Below, one piece after another: positions 1-11,900 of a DNA stretch of 38,613 bases. The notes beneath the pieces are model-generated. The model was not told the origin of the DNA and did not search any database. It saw only the letters and a program-made list of their open reading frames with translations. The position numbers and the translations under genes were made by a program. Origin of the DNA: Ministeria vibrans ATCC 50519 (lineage: Eukaryota; Opisthokonta; Filasterea); the NCBI GenBank assembly GCA_943704425.1, contig CALSCP010002236.1, positions 39,715 to 78,327 on the forward strand. Reading direction: 5' to 3'. Positions within the stretch are counted from its first letter, which is position 1. Every line of letters begins with the position of its first letter.

Positions 1-236
1 TGTGGTGTGTGTGGTATATGTGGTGTGTGTGTATGCGTGTGTGGTATATGTGGTGTGTGTGGTATATGTGGTGTGTGTGTATGCGTGTGTGGTATATGTG
101 GTGTGTGTGGTATATGTGGTGTGTGTGTATGCGTGTGTGGTATATGTGGTGTGTGTGTGTGTGTTTTCTCTGCCTCTTGTGTATGTGTGTGCTAGGTGCT
201 GACTTTTGTGATTGCTGACTTTTGTGATCTCTGTAG
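1..236. repeat. GT-rich minisatellite, 48-bp period, within an RME-8 intron
   Basis: About 3.3 copies of a 48-bp unit built from TGTGTG, GTATATGTG and TATGCG blocks fill positions 1-165. The TATGCG landmark recurs at 32, 80 and 128, which gives the exact period. A 16-bp tandem duplication (TGCTGACTTTTGTGAT) follows near 197-230. The stretch ends in CTGTAG, the acceptor for the first visible exon of the RME-8 gene, so this is the 3' part of an intron cut by the window edge. Short open frames over it (Cys/Val/Tyr repeats) are repeat artefacts. Confidence 0.85.
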
Positions 237-856
237 GCGCTGGACTCCAAGGCAGTGCCAAAGCTGCTTGATTTGCTGTCCCGCCCTGCATTTCCGGGTG
301 TGGAGAACATTTCGGGAGTCAAGGTAGAAGAGCAATGCCACACACACGCATACCTAACTCATCTCTCCTGTGTTACAGGCGCATATTGTGCAAGCGATCA
401 AAGCAATGACAAACGACCTTGAATACGGAGCAGAGGTAGGAGGACAGCAATCACTCAATCGCTCAAAACTCACATATATATTATATAAATACGGCTTTGT
501 CTTGTTCTCTGTCTATCTGTTTTCATAATAATTGTTATGTTTTTTTTCTTCTCTTTTCTCGCTTTCCCTCCGCTCAGGTGACCGCACTGCTGGAGGGCAA
601 TGCCGTGTGGGCACAGTACAAGGACCAGAAGCACGATCTCTTTATCACCAAGACCTCCATTGCCGGCTATCTCACTGGTCCCACCAGTGGCCCTGTTGTA
701 CGTCACACACGCACACTAGATTTGTGTATTGTTGACACTCTGCACTATTGTCGTTTTTTTTAGGGTTATCTCACTGCGGGTCCTTCGTCAACACTGTCGA
801 GCAAGCCAGCTGCGTCGCAGAACGAGCCACCGCCAATTGAGAAGGATGATGAATGA
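237..856 (+). CDS. DNAJC13: RME-8 / DNAJC13, last four exons (3' partial)
   Basis: This is the C-terminal 118 residues of the endosomal J-domain protein RME-8, which recruits Hsc70 to early endosomes and works with retromer and clathrin dynamics. Exons read 237-323, 379-435, 578-697 and 764-856 (TGA stop). All introns (55, 142 and 66 nt) are phase 0 with GT/AG ends. The recognisable family signature is the C-terminal block KDQKHDLFI followed by AGYLTGP and then GYLTAG, which in animals ends DNAJC13; upstream DSKAVPKLLDLL and the LEYG block also match. The tail ends in an acidic EKDDE. The J domain and most of the roughly 2,200-residue protein lie left of the window. It is co-oriented with NPHP1, 202 bp downstream. 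I see no AATAAA after the stop. Confidence 0.93.
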
Positions 857-1058
857 TTCGGGAGCGTGTGTGCGTGAAAGAGAGAGAAAGAGAGATTACA
901 AGCAAAAATATTCAAAATTCAAATCAATTTTTCTTCTATTATTATTCGTTCCGTTGGTCGCCGACTCACCCGCAGTGTGAATTCTCACACTTTCTGTGTT
1001 CTCACACTCCTCATTTTTGGCATCGATCGATCGTAGCTTGGATTCTTCAGTCGTGGCA

Positions 1059-3938
1059 ATGGCACTACTTCTGAGTGACATTGATGTCCTTGAGCGACGA
1101 ATGTACGACTCCCTCGCCCACCCAGCTCATTTCACCCGATGCTGGTCTCCTCTTAGAGATGCGTTGAAGGCGACGAGCACGCCAGAGAGGATTGAGTATG
1201 GCCACATGACTGTCCGTCACTCACTGTCAAAACAATCTCAAAAATATTCAAAATGTTCAAAACAAAAACCCAACACATCAACACCTGTAGAACGTGCGAG
1301 CGGGAGATTGCCAGACTCGAAACCGAAACGGAGGGTGTCAGCGACGATGCTGATCAGGTATTGGGGACTGTACATGTCGATTCGTCCGTCTGTAACCTCT
1401 TTCTGTACTTAGGTGTTGTGCGAAGAGCGTCTTCGCGAACTTCGCGTCAAACTCAACGAAATGCGAACACCCACAGTGCCGATTATAAGTGAGGAAGGCG
1501 ATGAAGACAGCGTGGAGCAGCAGTACTTGCAACAGTTCAACGACGACGACGACGATGTCGATCTCGAGGGCGACGATTCGCTAACCATTTCCACGTCCAC
1601 TGTGTCGCAGCAGGAGCCAGCTAGTGCAGACGAGCCGGTGCCTATTCATACTAATATTGTGGCCGAGCATGCTCATCGTGGTGAGAGACATAGCCATGAC
1701 ATCCAAGCCAACGGGATTGGTGATGAGGTGGCTGCGGATGAGGTCGAAGAGGCAGACGGGGTTGACGAAAGGGAGGAGCCGTCGCTGGGCGACGAGTCGG
1801 TGTACACGGTGGAAGGCAACGATGAAGGCATTCCCTACATTGCGGTGGCTTTGTACGCGTACGAGGCGCAGGATGAAGAGGAGCTCTCCTTCCAGCCCGG
1901 TGATCGTTTCTACATCATTGACAAGAGTTCCGACTGGTGGTGTTGCAAGCGAGTCGATGGCAATGGAAACGAAGGCTTTTGTCCCTCCAACTTTCTCGAG
2001 GTATAATTATATCACAGTATACACGAATAATAATAATAATAACAGTAACAATAATAATAATAATAATAACAATAACAGTAACAATAATAATAATAATTAT
2101 AATAATAATAATAATTTTATTATAATAATTATTATTATTAATATGAGACTGATCAAAAAAAAAACCGATTATTCTGTTATGGCTCGATATCGAGTGGTTA
2201 TCTGGGCCTGATAGCCCGTTTTTTCCACTTTCTTTTGCACCGTTGATCACCCAATTTGGTGCACAACTTCCACTTCTCGCTTGCGTTCCAAAATCCCCTC
2301 TTTGTGACAAACAATAGCAAATCACAAGTTTCAAAACGTTTTTACTCGATATCGAGTTTTTGAAAAAAATCGGGGTTTTTTTTGATCATATTTTGATAAT
2401 AATAATAATAATAATTATTATTATTATATTTTTTTTTGTAGCTGCAATTGGACGACTCGCACGGAGATGTAAACGTGGACGTAAGCACACACAGAGCATC
2501 GGACGAGGGATCGCTCGATCGCGAGCACACGCAATCACACGCTATGGGCGCACCCATGCATGGCGGCGCTAGTAGGACTAGTAGGGCACATGGTAGTTCA
2601 CACGCCACGTCCAATGAAGACTACCTCAAGAGCTTTGCAGGCCTCCCATCCGGCTTCCGCGAGACCTCTCTGCTTGTCTCAGTTGCAGGGCCATCCGCAA
2701 GCATCCGCCCGTCCTTGAGCGAGCTGCACTCGCGCCCGAGTGCACTCGCGCTCGATTTTACCAGTGCCCACTCGACTGGCTCCGGGACGCCTCGACTGCG
2801 TGCGTCCACGCCACGCACCGACCGCCTTGTCACTGTTATGGACGCGCGCAACATGCCACAGCTGAACACTGCGTCGACCAACGTCAACGTGTCGCTGCAC
2901 ATTGGGCTCTGTCGTGTCGTCGTGTGCGACCGCGACCAGGGCACATTTGGCTCCAATACCCTTACAGTGAGTGCAGCCGACGTTTGCGATGGACCTCGCT
3001 GGTCGTTTGTGCGCAAGAGCAAGAGCCGTCCAAGTCACGAGCCACGCGATCGATCCTTTATTGTCCGATCGGACGGCGACCCCGACCGACTCAGTCTGGT
3101 GTTTGAGCTGGCTCTCTCGTACACAGGCTCCGTGCGTGGGCAGGTCACGTGCGGCTGGGCCATGCTGCGGTTGTCTGAGGCGGCGCTCAATCGCACCCAC
3201 GCACTTGATATTCACGGTGGACTGCCCTTTGACGACGCGGGCATTCCCATCGACGCTGGTGCCCGTGCGCGCTCCGCCGACCGACACGCCTCGTCCAAGG
3301 CAGCGCGGCTTTACGTGAAGACCTCCGCTGTCCCTCGCTCATCTCGCACTGACCTCGCTCTCATGCCCTCGCCCGCTCTTCTTCCCCTCCACGCAGTGCC
3401 CGTCGTTGCAGCGTATCGCGAGGCAGCCCTCGACGCGCTTATTCCAACTAACAACTCACGCTCTCCCTCAGCTGCCACCTCTGGCGGCGCTGGCACTCAT
3501 GGCCATCATGGCCATTCTGGGGGTAGTGGTGGTACAGCTCTTAGCTTGCACCTCGACTCGTCCTTCGCACCTTCTTCGAACATTCTTCTTGCAGCCCTTC
3601 CTGTGCTTGCCGATGACCCTGAGCTTTTTGGGGCTCTGTCGGCATTGTGGTCCGAGCGAGGGCGACTCTTTAAGCGCAGCGACAAGAAGCCCCGCGAAAC
3701 GCGCACCGAGCATCTCACGCGTGTTGTCGTTGACTTCCTTTGGCCACTCGTGCACTGTCCGGTCATTGCTCAGAGTCCCACCGACCCTCGCACACTCATG
3801 GAGGAGCACAAACGTCACGATCTCATCCGCGACTTTGTGTCTAAGGGCTCACCAAAGGGACTCGCTCTGCCCACGGGCGCCTTTGCCAGCGAGCCTTTTG
3901 ATGTTGCCGAGACTCTTTTTGACGTCACTCTCATGTGA
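1059..3938 (+). CDS. NPHP1: Nephrocystin-1 orthologue (ciliary transition zone)
   Basis: Four exons: 1059-1195, 1291-1357, 1413-2000 and 2442-3938, with intron phases 2, 0, 0; about 762 residues against about 730 in human NPHP1. The start is the first ATG that keeps the phase-2 junction. Residues 1-95 are helical/coiled and followed by a Glu/Asp-rich region. An SH3 domain spans about 209-264, with ALYAYEA, the WW pair and PSNF. The last exon is the nephrocystin homology domain: GFRETSLL, FIVRSDGD, LVFELALSYTG, GQVTCGWAMLRL, LDIHGGLPF, LFKRSDKK and EPFDVAETLFD all have clear counterparts in animal NPHP1. The protein organises the transition zone at the base of cilia and binds other NPHP proteins and p130Cas/Pyk2-type partners in animals. 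A Ser/Gly/His-rich insertion sits near residues 605-625. Its presence implies a flagellated organism. Confidence 0.95.
2001..2441 (+). other. Last intron of NPHP1 with AAT/ATT microsatellites
   Basis: This 441-nt intron runs from donor GTATAA to acceptor TTTTTTTGTAG and is phase 0. AAT/AAC trinucleotide repeats fill about 2026-2147, and AAT/ATT repeats fill about 2396-2430. Between them lies a roughly 239-bp inverted-repeat element, listed separately. It is the longest intron I can define in the window except the alternative one proposed for the giant gene. Confidence 0.9.
2150..2388. mobile_element. MITE-like element with imperfect terminal inverted repeats
   Basis: Both ends read inward as TGATC, then A8-10, then C2-4 and GATT, then an 11-12 nt spacer, then CTCGATATCGAGT. 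The left arm is 2150-2195 and the right arm 2344-2388. The 12-bp palindrome CTCGATATCGAG occurs at 2183-2194 and 2345-2356. The roughly 150-bp core has no credible open frame. Size, inverted ends, lack of coding capacity and insertion between trinucleotide repeats fit a non-autonomous DNA transposon. I see no clear target-site duplication, so a fortuitous or structural intronic hairpin remains possible. Confidence 0.45.
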
Positions 3939-4190
3939 ATTTCAAACGCCAAACTAAATAATTACTCATACTAGTTTATTTTATTCTTAATCAATTTATT
4001 ATTATTAAAGCGAAAAAGAAAATTAATAATAATCCTTATTAAAATATTATTAATATTTTATTTTTATAGTGTACTCTCCTCCAGCTCTCTCTCACCACTC
4101 ACAAACGTACTTCTCTCTCTCTCTCTATCACTTTGACTCTTTCTCCCTCCTCCCTCTCTCTCTCTCTCAATGATAGTTCTTTCACGATCC
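3939..4190. other. Convergent 3' intergenic spacer, AT-rich then CT-rich
   Basis: This spacer separates the NPHP1 stop from the stop of the giant minus-strand gene. The first 130 bp are AT-rich with TTA/AAT repeats; about 4075-4170 is a (CT)n microsatellite. No open frame or RNA gene is visible. Confidence 0.8.
4057..4062 (-). terminator. Candidate poly(A) signal for the giant gene
   Basis: AATAAA on the minus strand, about 130 nt past the TAA stop, in an AT-rich patch. A hexamer in such AT-rich DNA can occur by chance. Confidence 0.35.
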
Positions 4191-5990
4191 TTAGAGGTAG
4201 TCATCATCATAGTCATCATGATGATCCTCAAACCGGAAAATGTCGTTTGAGGGTGCCGTCTTCAGGATGGGCTTAGGAGGCGCCTTGGCACTGCTTGCGG
4301 TCGAGCGCGGGGCACCTTCATTGGCCACCTTGGGACCTTCGTCAAAGGTGACACGCGAGCTTCGACGCTCCATCGGTGTGGTCGTGCTCTCGTATGTGTC
4401 GACAAATCCAGCAGGTCCTGCGTAGGCCATAGGGTCACCGTCTTGTGCTGCCATGGCGCTAAAGTCAAGACCTCGACGGGTGTCGGTGGTGTCCATTGGA
4501 TCGAGCGGATCGAGGTCCACCAGGTCGCTCTCAGGCTCAAAATGGAAGGCCGACGAGGTCCCGGCCGCCGCCACTGGCATGTTCACATTGGCCTGTGTGT
4601 AGCTGTCGCGGATCGACGAAGTTGTCGAGGAGGGGCGAGCGCCTCGGCTGACGGGCACGTCGGGGTACGATGAGAGTGGCGCGCGCGCGTTGTAGGCACC
4701 CATCGAAGTGTCGTCCATCGCCGGAACCATGTGTGAGTTTTGGCTGTTGCTGCGGCCCACAGGTGCTCCAAAGCTCGCAATCTCAGAGTCACGGTACGAC
4801 GATCTCGACGCTAGCTGCTCCTGCGGCGACCCTGGCTGCTGCTGTTGCTTCTTCTTCTTCTTCTTCTTCTCCATGGGGTCTTCACGAGTGCCATAACCCA
4901 TGTTTTCGATGCTGTCATAGTCGTGTTCAACAGGCGCGGCTGGCAGCACGCCAGGCGTAGGACCCAGGTCCTGACGGCTGTCCTCGTCGACGTAGGCAAA
5001 CGACGATGCCACCTGGTTGCCCACGAGCAGGTCGCGGGTCACCACCACAGCACCATCCTCAGCGGCAGCACGCACCTCCTGGCGTCGATTTGCCACGTAG
5101 TTCAAAGGCTCGCCAAAGCGCTCGTAGGCATCGTCCTCGAGCGCGCCAAACATGGCACGACGTCGCTTCTCTTGCTCGGCCGCCTCGCGCTCCGCCTTGA
5201 GCTGATTCTCGCGCTGCTTCTGTCGTTCCTTCTCAAGCTCCGCCTGACGGAGACGCTCTTGCTCTGCAATAAACGTGAGGTGTGCCGCTCGCTCGGCGGC
5301 CTCCTGCTCTTCGCGTTGGCGGCGCTTCGCCTCCATCTCTGCACGTTTTTGGCGCTCCGCATCGGCACGTCGCTGCTCCTCCGCCCGGCGACGGTTCTTC
5401 TCCTCCTCCTCTTCGCGTGCGGCGTTCTTAGTCTCAATGGGCATGCCGTACACATCTACGCCGTCAATGGGGTTTCCGTAGATGTCGACGTTGCCCGCTG
5501 GCGCCGTCATTTCCGTCGAGCCGCGCCACGACGAATGACGGTCGCGCAAGTCTTGCAAGTGACGATCCTGTTCCGAGTCAAACACCTTGCTTTGAACTTG
5601 AGCCGCCTTGCGCTCGGCCTCGAGCAGCATGCGCTCACGCTCAATGGCCGCAGCCATCTCGCGCTCGCGCCCCGCCGACGCCGCCGCTCGTTCGCGAGAA
5701 ATGCGTTCACGTTCGCCCGTAAGTGCCGCCAGCTCCTCCTCTTGCCGTCGCAGTGCGGTCTCCGCGTCGCGGTGATGGCGCAGCTCGTCGTCCTTCTCGG
5801 CGGCTGCGCTCTTCACCAGCGGATTGCTCGCCAGCTCCATCATGTTCTGTTCCATCACGTACGGCTGGTAGATGCTGTTCTTGCGATCGCGCTGGCGTCG
5901 CCTGTCGCGACAGCAGCAGCACCAGCAAATAAGAATCAGCAGCAGAAGCAGCAGTGCGAGACACACCGCGAGCACAATCCACTTCCAGCT
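4191..5990 (-). other. Transmembrane segment and cytoplasmic tail of the giant protein
   Basis: A Leu/Ile/Val-rich span (residues of about 6522-6545, positions about 5917-5987) ends in WCCCC and the basic stop-transfer RDRRRQRDRK; the cysteines are palmitoylation candidates. The tail of about 570 residues has two long Glu/Arg/Ala-rich helical stretches (about 6565-6640 and 6690-6800) likely to form coiled coil. It also has twin motifs DIYGNP and DVYGMP, a KKKKKKK-QQQQ tract (coded around 4848-4872), an RVTF sequence matching the PP1-docking RVxF consensus, and a C-terminus DDDYL. The motif functions are inference. The tail is large enough for scaffold or signalling roles. Confidence 0.8.
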
Positions 5991-8900
5991 GTCGCTCGAG
6001 CTTGACATCTGTCCTCCTGAGCCACCGTCGCCGCCGCCCGACGACGGGCTCACTGTCAGTGGGAAGGTACCGCTGTTGCTACCGCCCTGGTTGCTCACCG
6101 AGAAGGCCACCGTAAAAGGTGCGGTGCCAGTGGACGAGCCGGTGGCACGTCGGCGCGACGTAGCACTGATCTCCTGCAATGGCTCCAGCCAAATGAGCGT
6201 GCCGTTGCTCGGATCCATCACCATGCCAAGCGGACCCGACGTGAGTGTCCACACGTTGGTGCCGCCCACGCCTGAGCCCGCCTCAAGCTCAATCTTTAGG
6301 TAGTAGGGCGTGCCTTCTTCGGCCGCCGTCACATTGGGCAACGCATACGACGATGTGTCCACAACGGGTGCCGACACGCTGAGTAGAAGGAAGGAGCCGG
6401 TGCTGCAGGAGACGGCATTGCACACTTGCGCCGTGACGTTGTACAAGGTGACACTCGCAACGGGGCTTGGCCAGAGCACGTCGCCCGTTCCCGGATTCAC
6501 GGACATGCCCGTCGGCGATTTGGTCAGTGTCCACACGAAGGGCCCTGTGCCCGACGGGGTCGCCAATGCCACAGTGTACGGCGTGCCGTGAATGGCAGTT
6601 GCCGAAGTGGGCAGCGACGCCGGATTGAGCACCGCAATTTCATTGACAATGGCCGTGAAGGTGACGGACGACGTTGCAATTTCGTTGGTGGCACTCACCA
6701 CAATGGAGTAGGGGGTCGTGCTTGCCACCGTGTTAGGCCACACAATGGCACCCGTCGCATTAATGGTCATACCGCTTGGTCCGGTCACCTGCCACACAAT
6801 GGTGCCCGTACCCGAGGTGAGCGTTGGCTGCGTGCGGAACGTAGAGCTAGCCTCAATGGCGACGCTGGAAAGCGAACTCGCCAGAATTGCAGGTTTGTCA
6901 AAGATGTGCAGGGTTACGGTGGCCGTGTCTGAGCTAATGGCATTGGTGACTCTCACTTCCACCGTGTAGGGTGTGTTGCTGGCGACGGGCGACGCCCACG
7001 ACACCTCGCCGCTCAGCGAGTTGATGGTCATGAGAGCAGGCGCCGTGACAAGCGACCAGGTGGGTGTTGAGGCAGCACCACTTGAGAGCGCCGGGCTCAA
7101 CGTAAACAGTGTGTCGCTGGCGTGCTGCACCGTTGCCGTCGGCAACAACGCATCGTTGATGGTGACCACATCAAAGACGTAAACTAAGAATGTGATCACG
7201 TCGCGTCCCACCGAGTTGCTCACCTCGATCACAATTTGGTGAGGCGAACCCACCTTGTCGGCGGTTGCCCACGACACAAGACCCGATTGGCTCAGCGCAA
7301 ATGACGGCGGCGCTTCAAGAAGAGTCCACGTAAGCGGCGGCGCACCGGCCAGCAGCGTAAACTGGTGCACCAACGAGGCGCCAGTGACCCGGTCAAAGCG
7401 TGCCTGGACCGACGCGGGATTCACCACGGGCTTGGCGAGCACCGCAAGCGAGATGGTCGTCGAACACACATTTCCGTACGCATTTGTGGCGCACACCTCA
7501 AAGGAAAATGGCGAGTTGGTCGTGTCCGTCGCAACATACGAGATGACACCCGTTGCCGAGTCGATGGTCATGTTGCCCGGAGGCGCACCCTGCAGGGTGT
7601 ACACAATAGGCAGCGTGCCAGAAGCAAGTGCCACCGAAAGGGTGTACGTGGAGCCTTCGTTGACATTTTGTGTGGTCGAGGGAACACTGGAAGTGTCAAA
7701 GACAGGTGTCTCCGGCGAAAGCACCTGTGTACCGGTGAGCACGTTGCCGCAACCGTCGGTCACGGTGAATGTGCGCGTAATCGACGTGGCCACCGTGCAC
7801 GCTGCATTCGCGGGCGTCGTCACGTCGTTTGTCGTGTACGTCGATGAGCCGCCGACAGCAAGACACAGTGCATCTTCGTTGGTGACAACCGGCTCGCCAG
7901 TGACGGCGGTTGCCGCCGAACAGTCTGAAAAGGAGGTGGCCGCCGGGAAGACCACGGTGGGCACGGGTACAGCGAGGTCCTCGTCAATAAGGCCGTCCAT
8001 GTCGTCGTCCAAACCGTTGAGAAGTTCCTCGTCGACGCGTCCATCGCAATCGTTGTCCACACCGTCCTGCGCAACAGTGGTCGTCGGGGAGCAGTCGGAG
8101 CCAATTGAGGCGTAGCGCGACGACGCCGGGTACCCAAAACCGTCAAAGGTCTCGAAGCCATGCAACGACACCACCATCGCAACAATCACCTCGGTGTGCG
8201 ACACAGTCACAAGCTGACTCTGTGACACCGATGTCGACGAGACCGAGTAGCCACTGGTGCCAACGGCGCTCCAGGTGGCGGTCACAGCGGCGTCGTTCAC
8301 GCGCACGCCTGCCGTTTTGGCCGACGGTACCACCACGTTGACAAGGCTGGAGAATGTCGAGGGGGTCGCCACCGTAATGCGGTTGCTTGCCTGCTCCACC
8401 GCAGGCACCACAATCATCAGCGGTCCGCCGTACGTGCCACCCGCCTGCCCGGCACCCGTCGCGTATTGCACTACCTGCACCTTGTGGGTGGCGTTCACGT
8501 AGAAGGCGGTGCTGCCCGAGGCAGACAGGTGCAAAAATTCTCCCTTGTTTACCGTGAGCGTCTGCACAACAGCCGAGGTCGACTGCTGCACGTACACTGT
8601 GGTGGCGTCCATACTTCCCACGATGCGAATAACATTGTTGTTGTTGGGTCGCGACGCGAGCGGTGACACCACATAACGTGAGCCCCAAGCATGCGTCGGC
8701 ACCAATTGCTCGACAAGGTGACCGCATTTCGACGCGGTGGTGGGCACAGCTGCACAGTCATGACCACTAATCACCACCACACGTTTGTTTGCATTGATAC
8801 GCGTGCCAGTGAGGTCACCCGAACCGGCCGTGCGCACCGAAAGCGTCTGGCGCTCGCGCAACTCCACCACGTGAAAGGTACCGGCAACGACAGTCTGGCC

Positions 8901-11900
8901 ATCAATCGTCACGTCGGCCGTGACCGTGATCGCGACCGACGTGTCGTTTTCCGTGGCCATCAGGGCAAACGAACTGGCGTACAAATTGGGGTTGGTAGCT
9001 GGCGAGCCATAGGAAGCAATAAAGTATTCGGTGCCCAGTGCGTCCAAGGGAATGGCCAACATGGATTCGGTGCTCTCGCTCTTCGCGTTGCGCACCGCCA
9101 CCGACATTTCGCCGTCCGACTCGACGTAGAGGCCGTTGGAGGCAACCTCACCGAGCGAGTTGAGACGCAAGCCGTTGGGCACCGTGACACTCACTGAAGT
9201 ACCCGACGGCACCGTCACCGTGTTGGTGTAGCCTTGGGCGGGCGCTGACAGCGACACGGACACACCCGAAATGAATGCGGAAAGTACCACTTGGAGGGAG
9301 CCGCTGTCACCGCCGTCGGGACGGTTCTCGAGGAATGGCACGAAAAATTTGCTGCCAACCGAGTCGCGCGCTGACGTGCCCAAAGCAATGGTGGGCGAGC
9401 CCGAAACGCTCAGCGTAATGGTGCGCTGACTCTCGCTCACACGGTTGTTGGCCGCAAAGATGATGGTGTACGGTGAACCGCTGCCGGTGGGTGCCTGCCA
9501 CGTGATTTGACCGGTGGCCGAGTCAATGACCATGCCCGACGGGGCCTGTACCAGCGACCACGTGATTACGCCAGTACCGCCCGAGAGAAGCGGCGACGCA
9601 CTGAACGGGAAGTTTACAAAGGTCGACGGGTTGCTCGCGACCGACGAAGGGTCGATCACGGCCGAGTCGAGCACGCGCAGTGCAAGCGAGGCGGACGTCG
9701 AACCAACGCGGTTCGACAGGGTCACATTTACTTCGTAGGCAACAGCATTCACCAAAGGATTCGACCAGGCAATGGTGCCCGTGTCACTGCCAATACTGAG
9801 ACCTGGCGCGTTGGACGAGACGCTCCACGTGAGTGGTGCCGTGCCAATCGTCACGGCCAGCGTCTTGCTCATGGCAACGCCGCTTGCCTGGTAGAGCAGA
9901 CCGGAGGTGCCAAAGGACTCGACATTAAGGACAGGAATGTCCTCGACAATGACACTAAACGTGGCAGTGGTCGACGAGACGTCGTTTTCCGCGCGCAAAA
10001 CCACCGTAAACGGCGAACCACTGCTCGTGGGACTCTGCCAGGCAATCACCCCCGAGACGGAATCCACCGACATGGTTCCAGGAGACTGTGTTAGCGACCA
10101 GGCGACGGGGGTTGCGCCAGAACTCACAGCGGCGGAAATGGAGAGCGCCTGACCGACGGCGACGACCACGCTAGGCTGCGGGAGCGACGCGCCATCGATC
10201 ACTACCACTTCGCGCACAAGCAACGAAAAGGAATAGTGATCGTTGCCGACCGCATTGCTCACGCTCACCGACACGTTGTAGGCGACTGCATTGACGACGG
10301 GCGACGGCCACAGCAAGTCGCCCGTGCTCGGGTTCACCGTCATGCCGGACGGTGCCAGAGTGGTGTCAAGGGAAAAGGTGCGCGGGAGCGAGCCCGCCGA
10401 AAGGGGCACGCGGTACACGAAAAACTCGCCGCCGGCGGTGCGGCGTTCGCTGCCAATGGTAGTCGTGTCGAAAACTGGCAGTTCCGCGACGGTCAATGAG
10501 AAGGTGTGCGTGCTTGCGCCGGCTCCGTTTGTCGCCACAATCGAGACGCTGTGAGGCGAGCCGACTTCGACGGGCGACGCCCAGCTCACGACGCCCGTTG
10601 ACGAGTCAATAGTCATGCCTGTGGGACCCGACAGAGTCCACACAATGGGCAGCGAACCAGACGAGAGAGACGGTGTCACGCCAAACGCCTCGCCAGCAAT
10701 GGTGGCGGTGCTCGTCGGCGGCACGCTGCTCAAATCAATCACGGGAATAGCACGGACAGTGAGCACCAACGTGAGTTCGCTTACGTGCGCACTGTTCGAA
10801 GCGCGCACGAGAATGTTGTAGGGTGATGCGCTCGGGTCTGCCGAGGACCAGGCCATGGCACCAGTGGACGCGTCGATGGTCATGCCAGAAGGCACCGATC
10901 CGCCCAGAGACCAACCAATGGGCAGTGTACCTTGCTGCAGCGTGGGCGCTAAAGAAAAGCTGGTGCCCTCGTTGACGAGCGTCGTGCCGGGCACGGAACT
11001 GGGCAAAATCATGGGAGGCAAGGTGAGGAGAAATTGCGTGTGATGCAAAATGGCACCACAGCCGTCGACGACGGTGTAGAGACGCTCGATGTAGGGGATG
11101 GCGGGACAACCAAAGGCACTGGGAGGAGTCGTGTCCACAAAGGTCACGGTCGGCTCGCTGCCGTACAAAAGACACAGGTCGCTGACGGCCACCACGGCGA
11201 GTGTGCCGGTGAGCTCGGGGCGCACATCCGAGCAGGTAGTGAGCGTAAAGTTGGCCGGGCCGCTAATGACGGGTGCCGGCACAATGAGATCTTCGTCGAT
11301 GAGACCATCACCATCGTCGTCGATGCCGTTGAAGAGTTCCTCGTCGATGCGTCCGTCGCAGTCGTTGTCGAGGCCGTCGCCACCTTCGCCCGTGGCCATC
11401 ACGCATGTAGATGCAATGGGCGCAAGACGCGTGCCGAGAAGCGTGGCAAAAGACGTGCGTGTTCCCCAGCCGTAGACGTGTGCCATGAGCACCACATTGG
11501 CACGGATGTGCGTGACGCTCACCGTGGTGCTGCTGGTCGAAATAGCAATGCGTGCGGCGCTGTAGCCAGTCGAGGCAAGAGGGAACCAGGCAGAGCCGCT
11601 AACAGTAGCCCTATTCAGACGTACGCCGTCCATGTCGTCTGTTCGTGCCACAATGTTGACGTATTGCGACGTGCCCAGCACAGTGGGGTAGGTGGACAAA
11701 GCGGCGCGCGAGGGCCACAACGACACGGGCGGCACAATGGCCATGGAGGGCGACCCAAAGGTCTGCAAGTCTCCGGCGCCCTGACTCTCTTGCAGCACCA
11801 ACACTGGTTTGGTGGCCGACAGGCGGGCAAACGTGCTCATAGTAAGGTCCACAAAGGCTCCCGCCGCAATAGTATGCGACACGGAGGTTGCGGTGTCCAA

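Noticed and set aside
1915-2334. Minus-strand frame with Ile/Asn runs in the NPHP1 intron
   Set aside because: It is a translation of AAT/ATT microsatellite; no function is supported.
4845-6005. Long plus-strand open frame of 386 codons opposite the giant gene's tail
   Set aside because: It is the antisense shadow of the Arg/Glu/Ala-rich tail; there are no domain features and the minus-strand reading is clearly the gene. The same holds for the frames at 7255-8115, 11034-12056, 16209-17168 and others.
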